The notes: generated by a model not told the origin, from the letters alone. A stretch of 64,000 nucleotides of DNA from Paracoccus albicereus (GCF_024359525.1 NZ_JAKZEU010000003.1:228700-292699); one strand, 5' to 3'. Shown: positions 9,390 through 19,839, counted from the first letter of the stretch. Numbers and translations: made by a program.

Positions 9390-10151
9390 ATGCTGAAAAC
9401 GCGCATCATCCCCTGTCTCGACGTCGCCGATGGCCGCGTGGTCAAGGGCGTGAACTTCGTCGATCTCATCGATGCCGGCGATCCGGTCGAGGCCGCAAAG
9501 GCCTACGATGCCGCGGGTGCCGACGAGATCTGTTTTCTGGACATTCACGCGACGCACGAGAATCGTGGCACGATGTTCGATCTGGTGACCCGCACGGCAG
9601 AACAGTGCTTCGTGCCGCTGACCGTCGGCGGTGGCGTCCGCAGTCACGCCGATGTGCGGGCACTGCTTCTGGCGGGTGCCGACAAGGTCAGCTTCAACTC
9701 TGCCGCCGTTGCGAACCCCGACGTCGTGGCCGAGGCCGCCGACCGCTTTGGCAGCCAGTGCATCGTGGTGGCGATCGACGCCAAGACGGTGGCCGACGGG
9801 CGGTGGGAGATTTTCACCCATGGCGGCCGCAAGCCCACCGGCATCAATGCGGTGGACTTCGCGCGCGTTGTTGCGGCCAAGGGCGCTGGCGAAATCCTGC
9901 TGACCTCGATGGATCGCGACGGCACGCGCGCGGGCTTCAACCTCCCTTTGACCCGCGCGATCAGCGAGGCGGTGTCGATACCCGTCATCGCCTCGGGCGG
10001 GGTCGGCACACTGGATCACCTGGTCGAAGGGGTGACCAGAGGCGGCGCCAGCGCCGTGCTGGCAGCCTCTATCTTCCATTTTGGCCTCCACAGCATTGCG
10101 GAAGCCAAGGCGCATATGGCTGCGTCAGGCATTCCGATGAGGCTGACATGA
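9390..10151 (+). CDS. hisF: Imidazole glycerol phosphate synthase, cyclase subunit
   Basis: 253 residues, normal length. A (beta/alpha)8 barrel paralogous to HisA that uses ammonia from HisH to make imidazole glycerol phosphate and AICAR. Catalytic aspartates are in [18 protein letters not shown] and [14 protein letters not shown]; phosphate-binding GGGVRS and [11 protein letters not shown] are intact. It follows hisA after 41 bases and overlaps hisE by four bases. Its partner subunit gene hisH must be elsewhere on the chromosome. Confidence 0.97.
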   Translation: MLKTRIIPCLDVADGRVVKGVNFVDLIDAGDPVEAAKAYDAAGADEICFLDIHATHENRGTMFDLVTRTAEQCFVPLTVGGGVRSHADVRALLLAGADKVSFNSAAVANPDVVAEAADRFGSQCIVVAIDAKTVADGRWEIFTHGGRKPTGINAVDFARVVAAKGAGEILLTSMDRDGTRAGFNLPLTRAISEAVSIPVIASGGVGTLDHLVEGVTRGGASAVLAASIFHFGLHSIAEAKAHMAASGIPMRLT

Positions 10152-10459
10152 GCGACGCACTGTCACGCCTGTCCGCCACGATCGATGCGAGGCGCGGTGC
10201 AGATCCGGCCAGCAGCTGGACCGCGTCATTGCTGGCCAAGGGCCCGGAAAAATGCGCCGAGAAGTTCGGCGAGGAAGCCATCGAGGCGATCATCGAAGCG
10301 GTTCGCGGGGACCGTGATCGACTGACCGCCGAAGCAGCCGACGTGATGTATCACCTTCTGGTGATGCTTGCGGCCCGCGATATCCCGCTATCGGACGTGC
10401 TGACCGAGCTTGAGCGGCGCGAGGGCCGGTCCGGGATCGATGAAAAGGCCGGCCGCTAG
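10148..10459 (+). CDS. hisE: Phosphoribosyl-ATP pyrophosphatase
   Basis: 103 residues of the MazG-like all-helical fold, hydrolysing PR-ATP to PR-AMP in the second step of histidine synthesis. The metal-binding acidic motif is in [17 protein letters not shown], with the second helix motif [14 protein letters not shown]. It is a free-standing enzyme, not fused to HisI. The ATG overlaps the hisF stop (ATGA), so translation is coupled. Confidence 0.95.
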   Translation: MSDALSRLSATIDARRGADPASSWTASLLAKGPEKCAEKFGEEAIEAIIEAVRGDRDRLTAEAADVMYHLLVMLAARDIPLSDVLTELERREGRSGIDEKAGR

Positions 10460-10583
10460 GGGCGGACCACCACTAAATGCCTGTCCAATTTGCTTTCCCT
10501 CGCGTCGGGGTCCGGTTTATAACGGGCGCAACAGCCGCGCGGATCAAGGACGCGGCAGGCAGGACCATAAGCCAGAGGACCTC

Positions 10584-11111
10584 ATGAGCACCGATCCCGA
10601 TCAGGACAAGACGCATGACAGCGACGTGGCCTTCATCCAGTCGCTCGCCGAATTGCTGAACCGGAACGATCTGAGCGACATCCAGGTCAAGCGCGAATAT
10701 GGCGAGAACGACCGGCTGACGGTCAGCCTGTCCAAGCACGGCAAACCGGTGATGATGGCACAGGCCCCCGCTGCGCCCTCGCCCGCACCCGCAGCATCGA
10801 GTCCGGCAACCTCGCCCGCCACGTCGGCCCCCGGCAGCACGCCTGCCGCCGCTGGCGGTGACGACCCGGCCAGCCTGCCAGGTGTCGTGACATCGCCCAT
10901 GGTCGGCACCGCCTACCTGTCGCCCGAACCCGGCGCGTCGGCTTTCGTCACCATCGGCCAGCAGGTCGAAGAGGGTGACACGCTGATGATCGTCGAGGCG
11001 ATGAAGACGATGAACCACATCCCCTCGCCACGCGCCGGCACGGTCAAACGCATCCTGATCGACGATGGAAGCCCGGTCGAGTTCGGCGCCCCCCTGATGG
11101 TGGTCGAGTAG
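10584..11111 (+). CDS. accB: Biotin carboxyl carrier protein of acetyl-CoA carboxylase
   Basis: 175 residues. An N-terminal helical region ([21 protein letters not shown]) is followed by a Pro/Ala linker at about residues 60-92 and a C-terminal biotinyl domain. The biotinylated lysine is K141 in [10 protein letters not shown]. AccB carries carboxybiotin between AccC and the carboxyltransferase in the first step of fatty-acid synthesis. The start at 10584 follows AGAGGAC; a longer frame reaching back to 10410 overlaps hisE and is not expected. Eight bases separate it from accC. Confidence 0.96.
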   Translation: MSTDPDQDKTHDSDVAFIQSLAELLNRNDLSDIQVKREYGENDRLTVSLSKHGKPVMMAQAPAAPSPAPAASSPATSPATSAPGSTPAAAGGDDPASLPGVVTSPMVGTAYLSPEPGASAFVTIGQQVEEGDTLMIVEAMKTMNHIPSPRAGTVKRILIDDGSPVEFGAPLMVVE

Positions 11112-11119
11112 GGCCCGCC

Positions 11120-12469
11120 ATGTTCGACAAGATCCTGATCGCCAACCGGGGCGAGATCGCGCTGCGCGTGATCCGCGCCTGCCGCGAAATGGGCATCCAA
11201 AGCGTCGCGGTCCATTCGACCGCCGATGCCGATGCGATGCATGTCCGCATGGCCGACGAATCCGTCTGTATCGGGCCGCCATCTTCGGCCTCGAGCTACC
11301 TGTCGATGCCCGCGATCATCTCTGCCTGCGAGATCACCGGCGCCCAGGCAATCCATCCGGGATACGGCTTTCTCAGCGAAAACGCGACGTTCGTGCAGAT
11401 GCTGGAAGACCACGGCATCACCTTCATCGGTCCCCGCGCGGAGCATATCCGCATCATGGGCGACAAGATCACCGCGAAGGAGACCGCTAAATCTTTGGGC
11501 ATTCCGGTCGTACCGGGCTCCGAAGGTGGCGGCGTGCCGGACGTCGCGGCTGCCAAGAAGATCGGCGCCGAGATCGGCTACCCGGTGATCGTCAAAGCCA
11601 CGGCCGGTGGCGGTGGGCGCGGCATGAAGGTGGCCAAGGACGAGGCCGCACTGGAAAGCGCCTTCCGCACAGCGCGCGCCGAGGCAAAGGCCGCCTTCGG
11701 CAATGACGAGGTCTATATCGAGAAATACCTCGAACGACCGCGCCATATCGAAATTCAGGTCTTCGGTGATGGCAAGGGCCGCGCGGTCCATCTGGGCGAG
11801 CGCGACTGCTCGCTTCAACGCCGCCACCAGAAGGTGCTGGAGGAAGCGCCCGGTCCCGCCATCACACCCGAAGAGCGCGCCCGGATCGGCAAGATCTGCG
11901 CCGATGCCGTCGGCGAGTTGGGCTATGCCGGCGCCGGCACGATCGAGTTCCTCTACGAAGACGGCGAGTTCTACTTCATCGAGATGAACACCCGCCTGCA
12001 GGTCGAGCATCCCGTGACCGAGGCCGTCTACGACGTCGATCTGGTCCGGCAGCAGATCATGGTCGCCGCCGGGCAGGAGATGGAGTTCCGGCAGGAAGAT
12101 CTGACGCCGCGCGGACACGCGATCGAGGTTCGGATCAATGCCGAAAAGATCCCCGGCTTCTCACCCTCTCCCGGCCGGATCACGCAATTTCATGCGCCGG
12201 GCGGCCTTGGGGTGCGGATCGATTCCGCGCTTTACGATGGCTACCGGATCCCGCCCTATTACGACAGCCTCATCGGAAAGCTGATCGTCCACGGCCGCGA
12301 CAGGCCCGAAGCAATTGCGCGGCTGTCGCGCGCCTTGGGCGAGTTGATTGTCGACGGCGTGGATACGACCGTGCCGCTGTTCGACGACCTGCTGCAAGAG
12401 CCCGACATCCAGTCGGGCAACTACTCGATCCACTGGCTGGAGCGATGGCTGGAGCGTCGCTACGGCTGA
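11120..12469 (+). CDS. accC: Acetyl-CoA carboxylase, biotin carboxylase subunit
   Basis: 449 residues, standard length. It carboxylates biotin on AccB using ATP and bicarbonate. Visible are the N-terminal [18 protein letters not shown], the ATP-grasp glycine loop [14 protein letters not shown], the [18 protein letters not shown] segment and the catalytic [14 protein letters not shown]. It forms an operon with accB, and the aat reading frame begins right after its stop. Confidence 0.98.
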   Translation: MFDKILIANRGEIALRVIRACREMGIQSVAVHSTADADAMHVRMADESVCIGPPSSASSYLSMPAIISACEITGAQAIHPGYGFLSENATFVQMLEDHGITFIGPRAEHIRIMGDKITAKETAKSLGIPVVPGSEGGGVPDVAAAKKIGAEIGYPVIVKATAGGGGRGMKVAKDEAALESAFRTARAEAKAAFGNDEVYIEKYLERPRHIEIQVFGDGKGRAVHLGERDCSLQRRHQKVLEEAPGPAITPEERARIGKICADAVGELGYAGAGTIEFLYEDGEFYFIEMNTRLQVEHPVTEAVYDVDLVRQQIMVAAGQEMEFRQEDLTPRGHAIEVRINAEKIPGFSPSPGRITQFHAPGGLGVRIDSALYDGYRIPPYYDSLIGKLIVHGRDRPEAIARLSRALGELIVDGVDTTVPLFDDLLQEPDIQSGNYSIHWLERWLERRYG

Positions 12470-12473
12470 GGGT

Positions 12474-13100
12474 CTGACAGCGGCCCAATTGCTGGCGGGC
12501 TACGCGCGCGGCATCTTTCCGATGGCGGAAAGCGCCGTCGACCCGCGGCTTTACTGGTTTGATCCACCGCGGCGCGGGGTGCTGCCCGTCGGCGGCATCC
12601 ATGCGTCACGCTCGCTTCGCCGCGATCTGCGTCGCGGAGGCTGGTCTGCGCATCTCGATGGTAATTTCGAGCAGGTCGTCGACGCCTGCGCCGCGCGACC
12701 CGAGACCTGGATCAACGCGCCGCTAAGGGCGCTCTATTCCGATCTCCACCGTCAGGGTCACGCTGCGGCAATCGAGATCCGTCATGACGGTCAGTTCGCC
12801 GGCGGCCTGTTCGGAGTGACGGCTGGCGCGGCATTCTTCGGCGAATCGATGGTTTCAGCGCGGACCAACGGCTCAAAGATGGCGCTGATCTGGCTGTCGT
12901 CCCATTTGCGGCGCTGCGGCTTCACGCTGTTCGATGCGCAGTTCATCACCCCGCACCTTGCGCGGATGGGCGGACGTGAAATCTCGCGCCTGGACTATCG
13001 TCGGCGACTGACACAAGCGCTGGCGCTGAAAGCCGACATCCACGCGCAACGACCGCTGAGCGCAGATCAGCTTTGGCAGGAAATCACCCAGACATCGTAG
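12474..13100 (+). CDS. aat: Leucyl/phenylalanyl-tRNA--protein transferase
   Basis: The enzyme adds Leu or Phe to N-terminal Arg/Lys of proteins, marking them for ClpS/ClpAP (N-end rule). Family motifs are LLAGYARGIFPMAES, YWFDPPRRGVLPVGG, HASRSLRRDL, ETWINAPLRALY, GVTAGAAFFGESMVS and FDAQFITPHLARMGG. The start is uncertain: no ATG or GTG is in frame near the expected N-terminus. I mark 12474, a CTG five bases past the accC stop, because it gives 208 residues, close to family length; TTG at 12489 would cut into the first helix and TTG at 12348 lies inside accC. Its end overlaps the convergent DUF2155 gene by 34 bases. Confidence 0.9.
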   Translation: MTAAQLLAGYARGIFPMAESAVDPRLYWFDPPRRGVLPVGGIHASRSLRRDLRRGGWSAHLDGNFEQVVDACAARPETWINAPLRALYSDLHRQGHAAAIEIRHDGQFAGGLFGVTAGAAFFGESMVSARTNGSKMALIWLSSHLRRCGFTLFDAQFITPHLARMGGREISRLDYRRRLTQALALKADIHAQRPLSADQLWQEITQTS

Positions 13101-13435
13101 CGCGGATCGTCGAGGGCCGAGAGCGCAGGGGAAGACGCGATCATCCAGCCGGAGAACAAGGTGACGTTCTGCAGCGTGTCTGTGATCGTCATCTGTGCGA
13201 AGGCATCTGAGCTGGGCGCCCCGGCCGGAAAGCGGCACTCACCCAATCTCACCTCAAGGCGGCCATAGCGCGTCGAATCGCCGACCCCAAGCACCATGTC
13301 CGTTGTCTGGCCGGACACCTTGTCCAGACCGCGCAGCAAGGCGCCGGTGGCGCGGGCCGTCTGCTGCGCCCATACCGACGCGCCCATCGTGCACGAGATC
13401 GCGACGATCAGCGCCGTGACGGCGAGGCGTTTCAT
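13067..13435 (-). CDS. DUF2155 exported protein
   Basis: 122 residues with a signal peptide ([23 protein letters not shown]). The mature part has [19 protein letters not shown], a cysteine in LGECRFP and [27 protein letters not shown], matching the alphaproteobacterial DUF2155 family of unknown role. The ATG overlaps the NDUFA12 stop by four bases, so it is coupled to that gene. Its 3' end overlaps aat by 34 bases on the opposite strand. Confidence 0.85.
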   Translation of the reverse strand: MKRLAVTALIVAISCTMGASVWAQQTARATGALLRGLDKVSGQTTDMVLGVGDSTRYGRLEVRLGECRFPAGAPSSDAFAQMTITDTLQNVTLFSGWMIASSPALSALDDPRYDVWVISCQS

Positions 13436-13815
13436 TCGGGCCGCCAAGCCTCGTAATCCTGCCGGGATTTCGGATCGACACGATACAGCGAGCCCTGCGG
13501 CACGTATGCATCAGTCGTGCCGGTCAGATTGGGAAGATGGGGCTTCTCCCACGGCCTGTGGACCAACGGCGCCTTGGCAGGCGGCTCCGCCCAGGTGTGG
13601 TGCAGCCAACCATGCCATTCCGGGCTGATCCGGCTGGCTTCGGCCTCGCCGTTATAGATGACCCAGCGACGCTTGCCGGTCTTGTCCTGATAGAACAGGT
13701 TTCCCTGCTCGTCCTCGCCGACTTTGGTTCCGTGGCGCCAGGTCCAGAACTGCGTGTTGATCGTCTGGCTGTTCCACCAGGTCAGGACACGAAGCAGGGT
13801 GGATTTGAACGACAT
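13432..13815 (-). CDS. NDUFA12-like accessory subunit of complex I
   Basis: 127 residues matching the NDUFA12/B17.2 family found in mitochondria and alphaproteobacteria: [50 protein letters not shown] and [12 protein letters not shown]. In Paracoccus the homologue is part of the purified NADH:ubiquinone oxidoreductase, which it helps assemble. The start at 13815 follows AGGAGTG; a longer frame to 13914 has no such site. It is separate from the main nuo operon, which is not in the window. Confidence 0.93.
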   Translation of the reverse strand: MSFKSTLLRVLTWWNSQTINTQFWTWRHGTKVGEDEQGNLFYQDKTGKRRWVIYNGEAEASRISPEWHGWLHHTWAEPPAKAPLVHRPWEKPHLPNLTGTTDAYVPQGSLYRVDPKSRQDYEAWRPE

Positions 13816-13898
13816 GGCGCGGACACTCCTCGGTACGTGGCCCCTGATATGCCGCAAAGGTTGGCTCGGGTCCAGAGCAGGCAGGCTCTCTTGAGGCC

Positions 13899-13923
13899 GC
13901 TGGCGCGATATCATCGCGCCAGC
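13899..13923 (-). terminator. Hairpin downstream of clpX
   Basis: GCTGGCGCGA pairs perfectly with TCGCGCCAGC across a 5-base loop, twelve bases past the clpX stop. There is no U tract, so it may stabilise the mRNA end or act in Rho-dependent termination rather than as an intrinsic terminator. Confidence 0.45.
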
Positions 13924-13934
13924 CGGACGCGACC

Positions 13935-15200
13935 TCAGCCTGCGCTTGCAGTGCCCTTCTTCGACTCGGCGTGGATCAGCAAAGGTTTCGCCTGAGTGTT
14001 GTCCACCGCCTCCTCGTTCACGACGACCTCCTCGACACTGTCGAGGCCGGGCAGTTCGAACATCGTATCGAGCAGGATGTCCTCCATGATCGACCGCAGC
14101 CCGCGCGCACCCGTCTTACGCATGATCGCGCGCTTGGCGATGGCGCTGAGTGCGTCGTCGGTGAAGGTGAGCTGAACGTCTTCCAGATCAAAGAGCCGTT
14201 GATACTGCTTGACCAGCGCGTTCTTGGGCTTCGTCAGGATGATGATCAGCGCCTCTTCGTCCAGATCGGTCAGCGTTGCGATCACGGGCAGACGACCCAC
14301 GAACTCCGGGATCAGTCCGAACTTCAGCAGATCTTCGGGCTCAAGCTCCTTGAACAATTCACCAACGCCGCGGTCATCGTTTTCCTTGACCTCGGCGCCG
14401 AAGCCCATCGCAGTGCCCTTGTTGCGCTGCGAGATGATCCGATCGAGGCCGGCGAAGGCACCGCCACAGATGAACAGGATGTTGGTCGTATCCACCTGCA
14501 GGAATTCCTGCTGGGGATGCTTCCGTCCGCCCTGCGGTGGAACGGACGCGACCGTCCCCTCCATGATCTTCAGCAATGCCTGCTGCACGCCCTCGCCCGA
14601 AACGTCACGGGTAATCGAGGGGTTGTCAGACTTGCGGGTGATCTTGTCGACCTCGTCGATGTAGACGATGCCGCGCTGCGCGCGTTCGACATTGTATTCG
14701 CTGGCCTGAAGCAGCTTCAGGATGATGTTCTCGACATCTTCACCGACATAGCCGGCTTCCGTCAACGTGGTCGCGTCGGCCATGGTGAAGGGAACGTCCA
14801 GAATCCGGGCCAGAGTTTGTGCCAGCAGCGTCTTGCCGCAACCCGTCGGCCCGATCAGAAGGATGTTCGACTTCGCCAGCTCAATGTCGGATTTCGAGGA
14901 ATTGTTCAGGCGCTTGTAATGGTTGTGGACCGCGACGGAGAGCACGCGCTTGGCGTGTTCCTGCCCGATCACGTAATCGTCCAGCACGCCACAGATTTCG
15001 CGCGGGGTCGGGACGCCTTCGCCGGACTTCAGGCTCGAGGACTTCGTTTCCTCGCGGATGATGTCCATGCACAATTCGACGCATTCGTCGCAGATGAACA
15101 CGGTCGGTCCCGCGATCAGCTTGCGCACCTCATGCTGGCTCTTGCCGCAGAAGCTGCAGTAGAGCGTGTTCTTGCTGTCCGTGCCCGACTGGTTCGCCAT
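13935..15200 (-). CDS. clpX: ATP-dependent Clp protease, ATP-binding subunit ClpX
   Basis: 421 residues. The N-terminal zinc-binding domain has four cysteines (CSFC and CDEC), followed by an AAA+ domain with Walker A GPTGCGKT, Walker [11 protein letters not shown] and the sensor and arginine-finger region FVGRLPV. ClpX unfolds tagged substrates and feeds them to ClpP. The start at 15200 gives the usual MANQSG N-terminus. It lies 199 bases downstream of clpP on the same strand. Confidence 0.98.
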   Translation of the reverse strand: MANQSGTDSKNTLYCSFCGKSQHEVRKLIAGPTVFICDECVELCMDIIREETKSSSLKSGEGVPTPREICGVLDDYVIGQEHAKRVLSVAVHNHYKRLNNSSKSDIELAKSNILLIGPTGCGKTLLAQTLARILDVPFTMADATTLTEAGYVGEDVENIILKLLQASEYNVERAQRGIVYIDEVDKITRKSDNPSITRDVSGEGVQQALLKIMEGTVASVPPQGGRKHPQQEFLQVDTTNILFICGGAFAGLDRIISQRNKGTAMGFGAEVKENDDRGVGELFKELEPEDLLKFGLIPEFVGRLPVIATLTDLDEEALIIILTKPKNALVKQYQRLFDLEDVQLTFTDDALSAIAKRAIMRKTGARGLRSIMEDILLDTMFELPGLDSVEEVVVNEEAVDNTQAKPLLIHAESKKGTASAG

Positions 15201-15399
15201 CGTCCGCTTCCTTCGCATTGGCATTCCGGCGCAAAGCTGGCGGCATCGCGGGTGATGCCAGAGCGCCGGGCCTTCGCCCGCGTATCAGCGCCGGACCGCC
15301 TGTCGTCCCGGCGCCGCCCGGCTCATGTTAGGGTTCGGGGCGAAGCGCCACAATCCCCCAATTTTCCTGCCCCTGACTTCGCCGCGGCGCAGATTTGCC

Positions 15400-16035
15400 C
15401 TACTTCTTCTCGGCCTCGGCCTTGCCGCGAGGTGCCAGAACCTCGTCGATCAGACCCCAGTCGCGCGCCTCCTCCGGCGACATGAAGCGGTCACGCTCGA
15501 GCGCTTCCTCGACCTCTTCCAACGAGTTGCCGGTATGCTCGACATAGATCTCGTTCAGACGACGCTTCAGTTTCTCCGTTTCGCGCGCATGGATCAGGAT
15601 GTCGGTCGCCTGACCCTGGAATCCGCCCGAAGGCTGGTGGACCATCACACGGCTGTTTGGCAGCGAATAGCGCATGCCCTTTTCACCCGCGCACAGAAGC
15701 AGAGAGCCCATCGAGGCCGCCTGCCCCACCACGAGGGTCGAGACACGGGGGCGGATGTACTGCATCGTGTCGTAGATCGACAGGCCCGAGGTCACGACAC
15801 CGCCGGGGCTGTTGATATACATGCTGATGTCTTTCGACGGGTTCTCCGCCTCCAGAAACAGAAGCTGCGCGCTGATCAGCGTGGCCATCCCATCGTGGAC
15901 CGGCCCCGAGACGAAGATGATCCGTTCCTTCAGCAGGCGCGAGAAGATGTCGTAGGCGCGTTCGCCGCGCGAGGTCTGCTCGACGACCATGGGCACGAGC
16001 GTGTTCATGTAGAATTCTGCCGGATCGCTCATCAT
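15400..16035 (-). CDS. clpP: ATP-dependent Clp protease, proteolytic subunit
   Basis: 211 residues. The serine protease triad is visible: serine in [14 protein letters not shown], histidine in [11 protein letters not shown] and aspartate in [18 protein letters not shown]. Two ATGs are in tandem after AAGGGAAG; either 16035 or 16032 could be used. ClpP forms the double heptamer that ClpX docks on. The gap to clpX (15201-15399) shows no further gene. Confidence 0.97.
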   Translation of the reverse strand: MMSDPAEFYMNTLVPMVVEQTSRGERAYDIFSRLLKERIIFVSGPVHDGMATLISAQLLFLEAENPSKDISMYINSPGGVVTSGLSIYDTMQYIRPRVSTLVVGQAASMGSLLLCAGEKGMRYSLPNSRVMVHQPSGGFQGQATDILIHARETEKLKRRLNEIYVEHTGNSLEEVEEALERDRFMSPEEARDWGLIDEVLAPRGKAEAEKK

Positions 16036-16182
16036 CTTCCCTTGTGTGATTGCCGTCGCCCGATTGATTCGCCGGTCTTCACGCGACCTTCTTAGTGGCG
16101 AAAGGTTGACAGAGTCTTAGTAACGGGTGAGGTCCGCCGCAAGGTGTCGACCGAAAATGCCCCTGTCGAACGGGAGAGGAAG

Positions 16183-16887
16183 ATGAAGCTGCTGGTCGGT
16201 CTGGGCAATCCCGGCGCGAGGTATGAAGGCAACCGCCACAACATCGGTTTCATGGCTCTGGACCGGATCGCGGAGGCGCATGGGCTTGGACCGTGGCGCA
16301 GCCGATTCCAGGGCGAGGCAGCCGAGGGCCGGCTTGGCGAGACACGCGTGATGCTGCTGAAGCCCACCACCTTCATGAACCTGTCCGGCCAGTCAGTCGG
16401 CGAGGCGATGCGTTATCTCAAGCTAACGCCCGCCGATATCATCGTCTTTCACGACGAACTCGATCTCGCGCCGGGCAAGCTGCGCGTAAAGGAGGGCGGC
16501 GGACATGCCGGCCACAATGGTCTGCGCTCGATCCATCAGCATATCGGCGAGACCTATGGCCGCGTCCGCCTAGGGATCGGCCACCCCGGCGACAAGGCGC
16601 GTGTAGCGGGTTACGTGTTATCGGATTTCGCCAAGGCCGAGCAGGATTGGCTCGACGATCTGCTGCGGGGTGTCGCGGACGGCGCACCGGCTCTGGCGGC
16701 AGGTGACGCGGGTCGGTTCCAGAACGCGGTGGCAGCACGGACATCGCCGCCACGCAACGCCAATCCGCGACCCGCGAAGGCACCGGAACCGCCGGCTTCC
16801 GCAACTCCGCACAACCGCGCCGATACTGAGGTTCCGACGCAAAGCGTCGCTGATCGGCTCCGCGCTTTGTCCGACCGCTTCCGTTGA
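16183..16887 (+). CDS. pth: Peptidyl-tRNA hydrolase
   Basis: 234 residues. It frees tRNA from stalled peptidyl-tRNAs. The core starts [23 protein letters not shown], with the catalytic histidine in RHNIGF, and continues with [41 protein letters not shown] and [10 protein letters not shown]. Beyond the usual core (about 190 residues) it has a 45-residue Pro/Ala/Arg-rich tail, common in Rhodobacterales. The start at 16183 follows GAGAGGAAG. Its stop overlaps the TTG start of the next gene. Confidence 0.96.
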   Translation: MKLLVGLGNPGARYEGNRHNIGFMALDRIAEAHGLGPWRSRFQGEAAEGRLGETRVMLLKPTTFMNLSGQSVGEAMRYLKLTPADIIVFHDELDLAPGKLRVKEGGGHAGHNGLRSIHQHIGETYGRVRLGIGHPGDKARVAGYVLSDFAKAEQDWLDDLLRGVADGAPALAAGDAGRFQNAVAARTSPPRNANPRPAKAPEPPASATPHNRADTEVPTQSVADRLRALSDRFR

Positions 16888-17897
16888 AGCCGCGCGAAGC
16901 CTTTGCCGATCAGGCCCGGTCCTGTTGCGAGTTGGGTTCGCCTCTGACCGCGCGTATCTGCGAGCGGCTAGGCGCGGCACTTTCACCGGAACAGGGCGAA
17001 GTTGCGCGACGCATCCTTAATTGGCCGGGCGATGCGTCGAGCCGGGGCGATTCCGTGCCGCTCCGTCTCGCGGGTGCGCTGCACGGATTGGTCCTCGACG
17101 GTAGCGCGACTGCGCTGGCCGACGCTTACACCAAAGGCGATCCTGACACGAAACTTCTGGTGCAGACGATCTGTGATCATGAAGCGCAGATCCTCGATTG
17201 GCTGGATCATCCCCCGCAGACGAACGAGGTGGCGCGGTCCGCCGCCATCATCGCCGCCGCACGTTTTGCCGTGTCGCACCGGTCTTTGCCAATCGAAGCG
17301 CTCGAACTCGGCGCGAGCGCGGGCCTGAACCTCAACTTCGCACGTTGCACGCTTCTGCAGGATGGCGCGGTCTCGCTGCGACCTGACTGGCGCGGCGATC
17401 TGCCACACGGCATGTTTACCGTGACCGATGCGCGCGGGGTCGATCTTAACCCGCTCGATCCCCAACGCGACGCATTGCGGCTTCTGGCCTATTGCTGGGC
17501 GGATCAGGCTGACCGGCTGGCGAGGCTGCGTGCCGCGCTGCAGATCGCGCGGGTTCACTCACCCGAAGTCGATCGGGGTGATGCCGCTGACTGGCTCGAA
17601 GCTCAGCTGGCCAGCCCCGCTCCGGGGCGCTTGCGCTTCGTCTATCATACGGTTGCCTGGCAATACTTTCCGCCAAAGGTACAGGCGCGGTGCGAGGCGG
17701 CGCTGAACGATGCCGGTCGCCGCGCCGGTCCAACCGCGCCGCTCGCGCATTTCGCGATGGAGGCCGATGGCGGACGCGGCGCATCTCTTCATCTGCGTCT
17801 TTGGGACGGGCAGCTCAGGATTTGGTCACTGGGCCGCGCGGACTTCCACGGGCGCTGGATCGAGTGGCACCCCGTCGCAGAGTCGCCGTCCGCATGA
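16884..17897 (+). CDS. DUF2332 family protein
   Basis: 337 residues, starting with TTG inside the pth stop (TTGA overlap), which implies coupled translation. Features of the DUF2332 family include [10 protein letters not shown] near the start, [17 protein letters not shown], the glycine-rich [16 protein letters not shown] (reminiscent of a methyltransferase SAM loop) and a late [12 protein letters not shown]. The function is not established. The LGASAGLN loop makes a Rossmann-like methyltransferase fold plausible, but that is inference. Confidence 0.82.
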   Translation: MKPREAFADQARSCCELGSPLTARICERLGAALSPEQGEVARRILNWPGDASSRGDSVPLRLAGALHGLVLDGSATALADAYTKGDPDTKLLVQTICDHEAQILDWLDHPPQTNEVARSAAIIAAARFAVSHRSLPIEALELGASAGLNLNFARCTLLQDGAVSLRPDWRGDLPHGMFTVTDARGVDLNPLDPQRDALRLLAYCWADQADRLARLRAALQIARVHSPEVDRGDAADWLEAQLASPAPGRLRFVYHTVAWQYFPPKVQARCEAALNDAGRRAGPTAPLAHFAMEADGGRGASLHLRLWDGQLRIWSLGRADFHGRWIEWHPVAESPSA

Positions 17898-17941
17898 CGC
17901 ACACTCTTGGCGTCGTCGCTTGCTCAGGCTAGCCTCCGCCC

Positions 17942-18319
17942 ATGCAAGAGCCATCCCTCAACGTTCTCGGCCAACCGCTGCAAGCCTGCTCTACCGAGCC
18001 CCTGACCGGCTTCTACCGCGACGGCTGCTGCAATACCGGTCCCGAAGATCGTGGCAGCCACACCGTATGTGTCGTCCTGACCGACGAATTTCTCGCGCTG
18101 TCGAAATATCTCGGCAACGATTTGTCCACACCACGCCCCGAGTTTCGCTTCCCTGGGTTGAAGGCAGGCGATCGCTGGTGCCTGTGCGCTGCGCGCTTTT
18201 TGCAGGCGACGCAGGAATTTGCCGCGCCCAAAGTGGTGCTCGAATCGACGCACGCACGCGCTGCCGACGTCGTGCCCTTGGAACTGCTGCGATCTCACGC
18301 GCTTGACCCGTCGTCCTGA
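17942..18319 (+). CDS. DUF2237 family protein
   Basis: 125 residues. The family signature is complete: TGFYRDGCCNTGPEDRG, VCVVLTDEFLALSKYLGNDL, FPGLKAGDRWCLCAARF and the C-terminal VVLESTHARAADVVPLELL. Cysteines at the CC and CLC motifs are conserved. Function is unknown. It lies between the DUF2332 gene and a secreted-protein gene on the same strand with short gaps. Confidence 0.85.
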   Translation: MQEPSLNVLGQPLQACSTEPLTGFYRDGCCNTGPEDRGSHTVCVVLTDEFLALSKYLGNDLSTPRPEFRFPGLKAGDRWCLCAARFLQATQEFAAPKVVLESTHARAADVVPLELLRSHALDPSS

Positions 18320-18334
18320 ACGAAGGTTCTCACG

Positions 18335-18997
18335 ATGCGTCTTGCGATCATACTGTCCCTCGGCCTTACAGCGCTTCCCGCTTATGCTCAGAACACACCG
18401 AGTGGCGATGAGACGGCGTCACCGGCTGCAGAGCCCGAAGGCGAAGCATGGCGCCTCATGTCGGATGGCAGGCAATTGCGGGCCGACGACACGGCGCGGC
18501 TTGAACAGCTGAACATCGGCGTCGGAGATAGTCTTTTGGCGGCATTGGCAGGTGCTGACGATGCGGACCGAGCGGTTCTGGTCGACGGGCTCAGCGGCAC
18601 AGCATTGCCACCGGATCAGGCGCGCCCGCTTCTGCAGGGGGAGTGGGGCTGTCGAACGGTAAAGGTCGGGCTCGGGACATTGCCGATTGTCGTCTATCCT
18701 GAATTTCGCTGCCGGATCGACGCGCAGGGCCATTTCGAAAAGCTGACCGGTTCGCAACGGTCAAGCGGGGACATCGCGGACTGGCAGGGGCAGCTGATCT
18801 ATGCCGGAACGGGCTTCGTCCAAGGCGAGACGCCTATCGCCTACGCGGAACAATGCGAAGACGTCGATACCTCACGCACCCCGCAAATGATGCCACAGGT
18901 GGGGCGGGTCGAGATAACAAGCCCTGAGACGGGTCGTATCCTGTTTCCACGGCCCTATCTGGAATCACAGCTGGACCTTCTTATCCTTCGTCGGTGA
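18335..18997 (+). CDS. Exported protein, DUF4893-like
   Basis: 220 residues with a signal peptide (cleavage after PAYA). The mature part has LRADDTARLEQLNIGVGDSLLAAL, then GEWGCRTVKVGLGTLPIVVYPEFRCRI and FEKLTGSQRSSGDIADW, which resembles the DUF4893 family; I am moderately sure. Two cysteines in the EWGCR/FRCRI pair may form a periplasmic disulfide. Sixteen bases after the DUF2237 gene, so probably cotranscribed. Confidence 0.75.
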   Translation: MRLAIILSLGLTALPAYAQNTPSGDETASPAAEPEGEAWRLMSDGRQLRADDTARLEQLNIGVGDSLLAALAGADDADRAVLVDGLSGTALPPDQARPLLQGEWGCRTVKVGLGTLPIVVYPEFRCRIDAQGHFEKLTGSQRSSGDIADWQGQLIYAGTGFVQGETPIAYAEQCEDVDTSRTPQMMPQVGRVEITSPETGRILFPRPYLESQLDLLILRR

Positions 18998-19065
18998 CGC
19001 GCGTCTGTGAACGATCGCTTGCCTGCGGTCCGAACTCCCCCCGATTATGCAGTCAAGATCATTAT

Positions 19066-19101
19066 AGAAAAGGCCGGGAAAGCGAGATGCTCCCCCGGCC
19101 G
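19066..19101 (-). terminator. Rho-independent terminator, minus strand
   Basis: GGCCGGG at 19072-19078 pairs with CCCGGCC at 19094-19100. On the minus strand the stem is followed by TTTTC. It lies 25 bases beyond the stop of the Asp/Gly-repeat gene and between two convergent genes. Confidence 0.7.
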
Positions 19102-19125
19102 TAACTCGTTACTCGATGGTTTGGG

Positions 19126-19839
19126 TCAACCGTTGGTGCTGCCACCATCCGATTCGCCACCGGCGTCGCCGCCACTATCACCACCGGCATCGCTGCCAGC
19201 GTCGCTACCCGTATCGCCACCGGTGTCACTGCCCGCATCGCCGCCAGCATCACCACCGGTGTCGCCGCCCGTATCGCTACCGGCGTCACCGCCGGCATCA
19301 TCGCCGGCGCCATCCCCAGTGTCGCCCTCGGTCCCGCCAGCGTCGTCGCCAGCACCATCATCCGATCCGTCGCCATCGGCACCTTCACCGACGTCGCCAT
19401 CCGCATCGGGATCCATTTCAGCAGCCGATGCGGCGACACCGGTGTCACGATCGCCGGCGGTCTCGACTTCGCCATCGTCGCCGACCTCGTATCCGTTGAT
19501 CGACATCAGACGGCCGTTCGCAACGCTGTAGACGAGCTCTATCTCTTCGCCGTCTCGGTTGGCGGTCACGGTCAGGATCGGGCCTTCACGCAGGATATAG
19601 ACGTCCCCAAAGCCCTGAGCGATCAGCGTTTCCGCGATCATCTGGTCGTTGTCCATCTGCTCCATGCTGCGCGGTGCGCTGTCGCCGATGGTTCCGATCG
19701 CGGTGTCACGCTCCATCGCTGCTTCGGGCACGATGACCGTGTCGGTCGAGGTCTGAGCCATCGCCGTGGTGCCAAGAAGCGTCCCGAGCGCCACGACCTT
19801 GCCGCCGATCATCAGACTTTTCAGTGTGTTACCGAACAT
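19126..19839 (-). CDS. Exported protein with a long Asp/Gly repeat tail
   Basis: 237 residues. The start at 19839 follows GGAGAAATTC; a longer frame to 19884 is less likely. A signal-type N-terminus ends near TTAMA. Residues about 60-115 form a compact domain (AETLIAQGFGDVYILREG, LTVTANRDGEEIELVY, NGRLMSINGYEV) that resembles PepSY-like small domains. The last 90 or so residues are a low-complexity run of GDxG, DAGG, DTGG and SDAG units, encoded by tandem DNA repeats on the minus strand. Acidic Asp/Gly repeats often bind calcium, but no canonical RTX nonapeptide is seen. No known family name. Confidence 0.75.
   Translation of the reverse strand: MFGNTLKSLMIGGKVVALGTLLGTTAMAQTSTDTVIVPEAAMERDTAIGTIGDSAPRSMEQMDNDQMIAETLIAQGFGDVYILREGPILTVTANRDGEEIELVYSVANGRLMSINGYEVGDDGEVETAGDRDTGVAASAAEMDPDADGDVGEGADGDGSDDGAGDDAGGTEGDTGDGAGDDAGGDAGSDTGGDTGGDAGGDAGSDTGGDTGSDAGSDAGGDSGGDAGGESDGGSTNG

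Noticed and set aside
13971..15485. 504-residue open frame on the plus strand
   Set aside because: Antisense to clpX; no recognisable motif or ribosome site.
16106..16111. TTGACA as a pth promoter
   Set aside because: A perfect -35 sequence but no acceptable -10 element at 16-19 bases.
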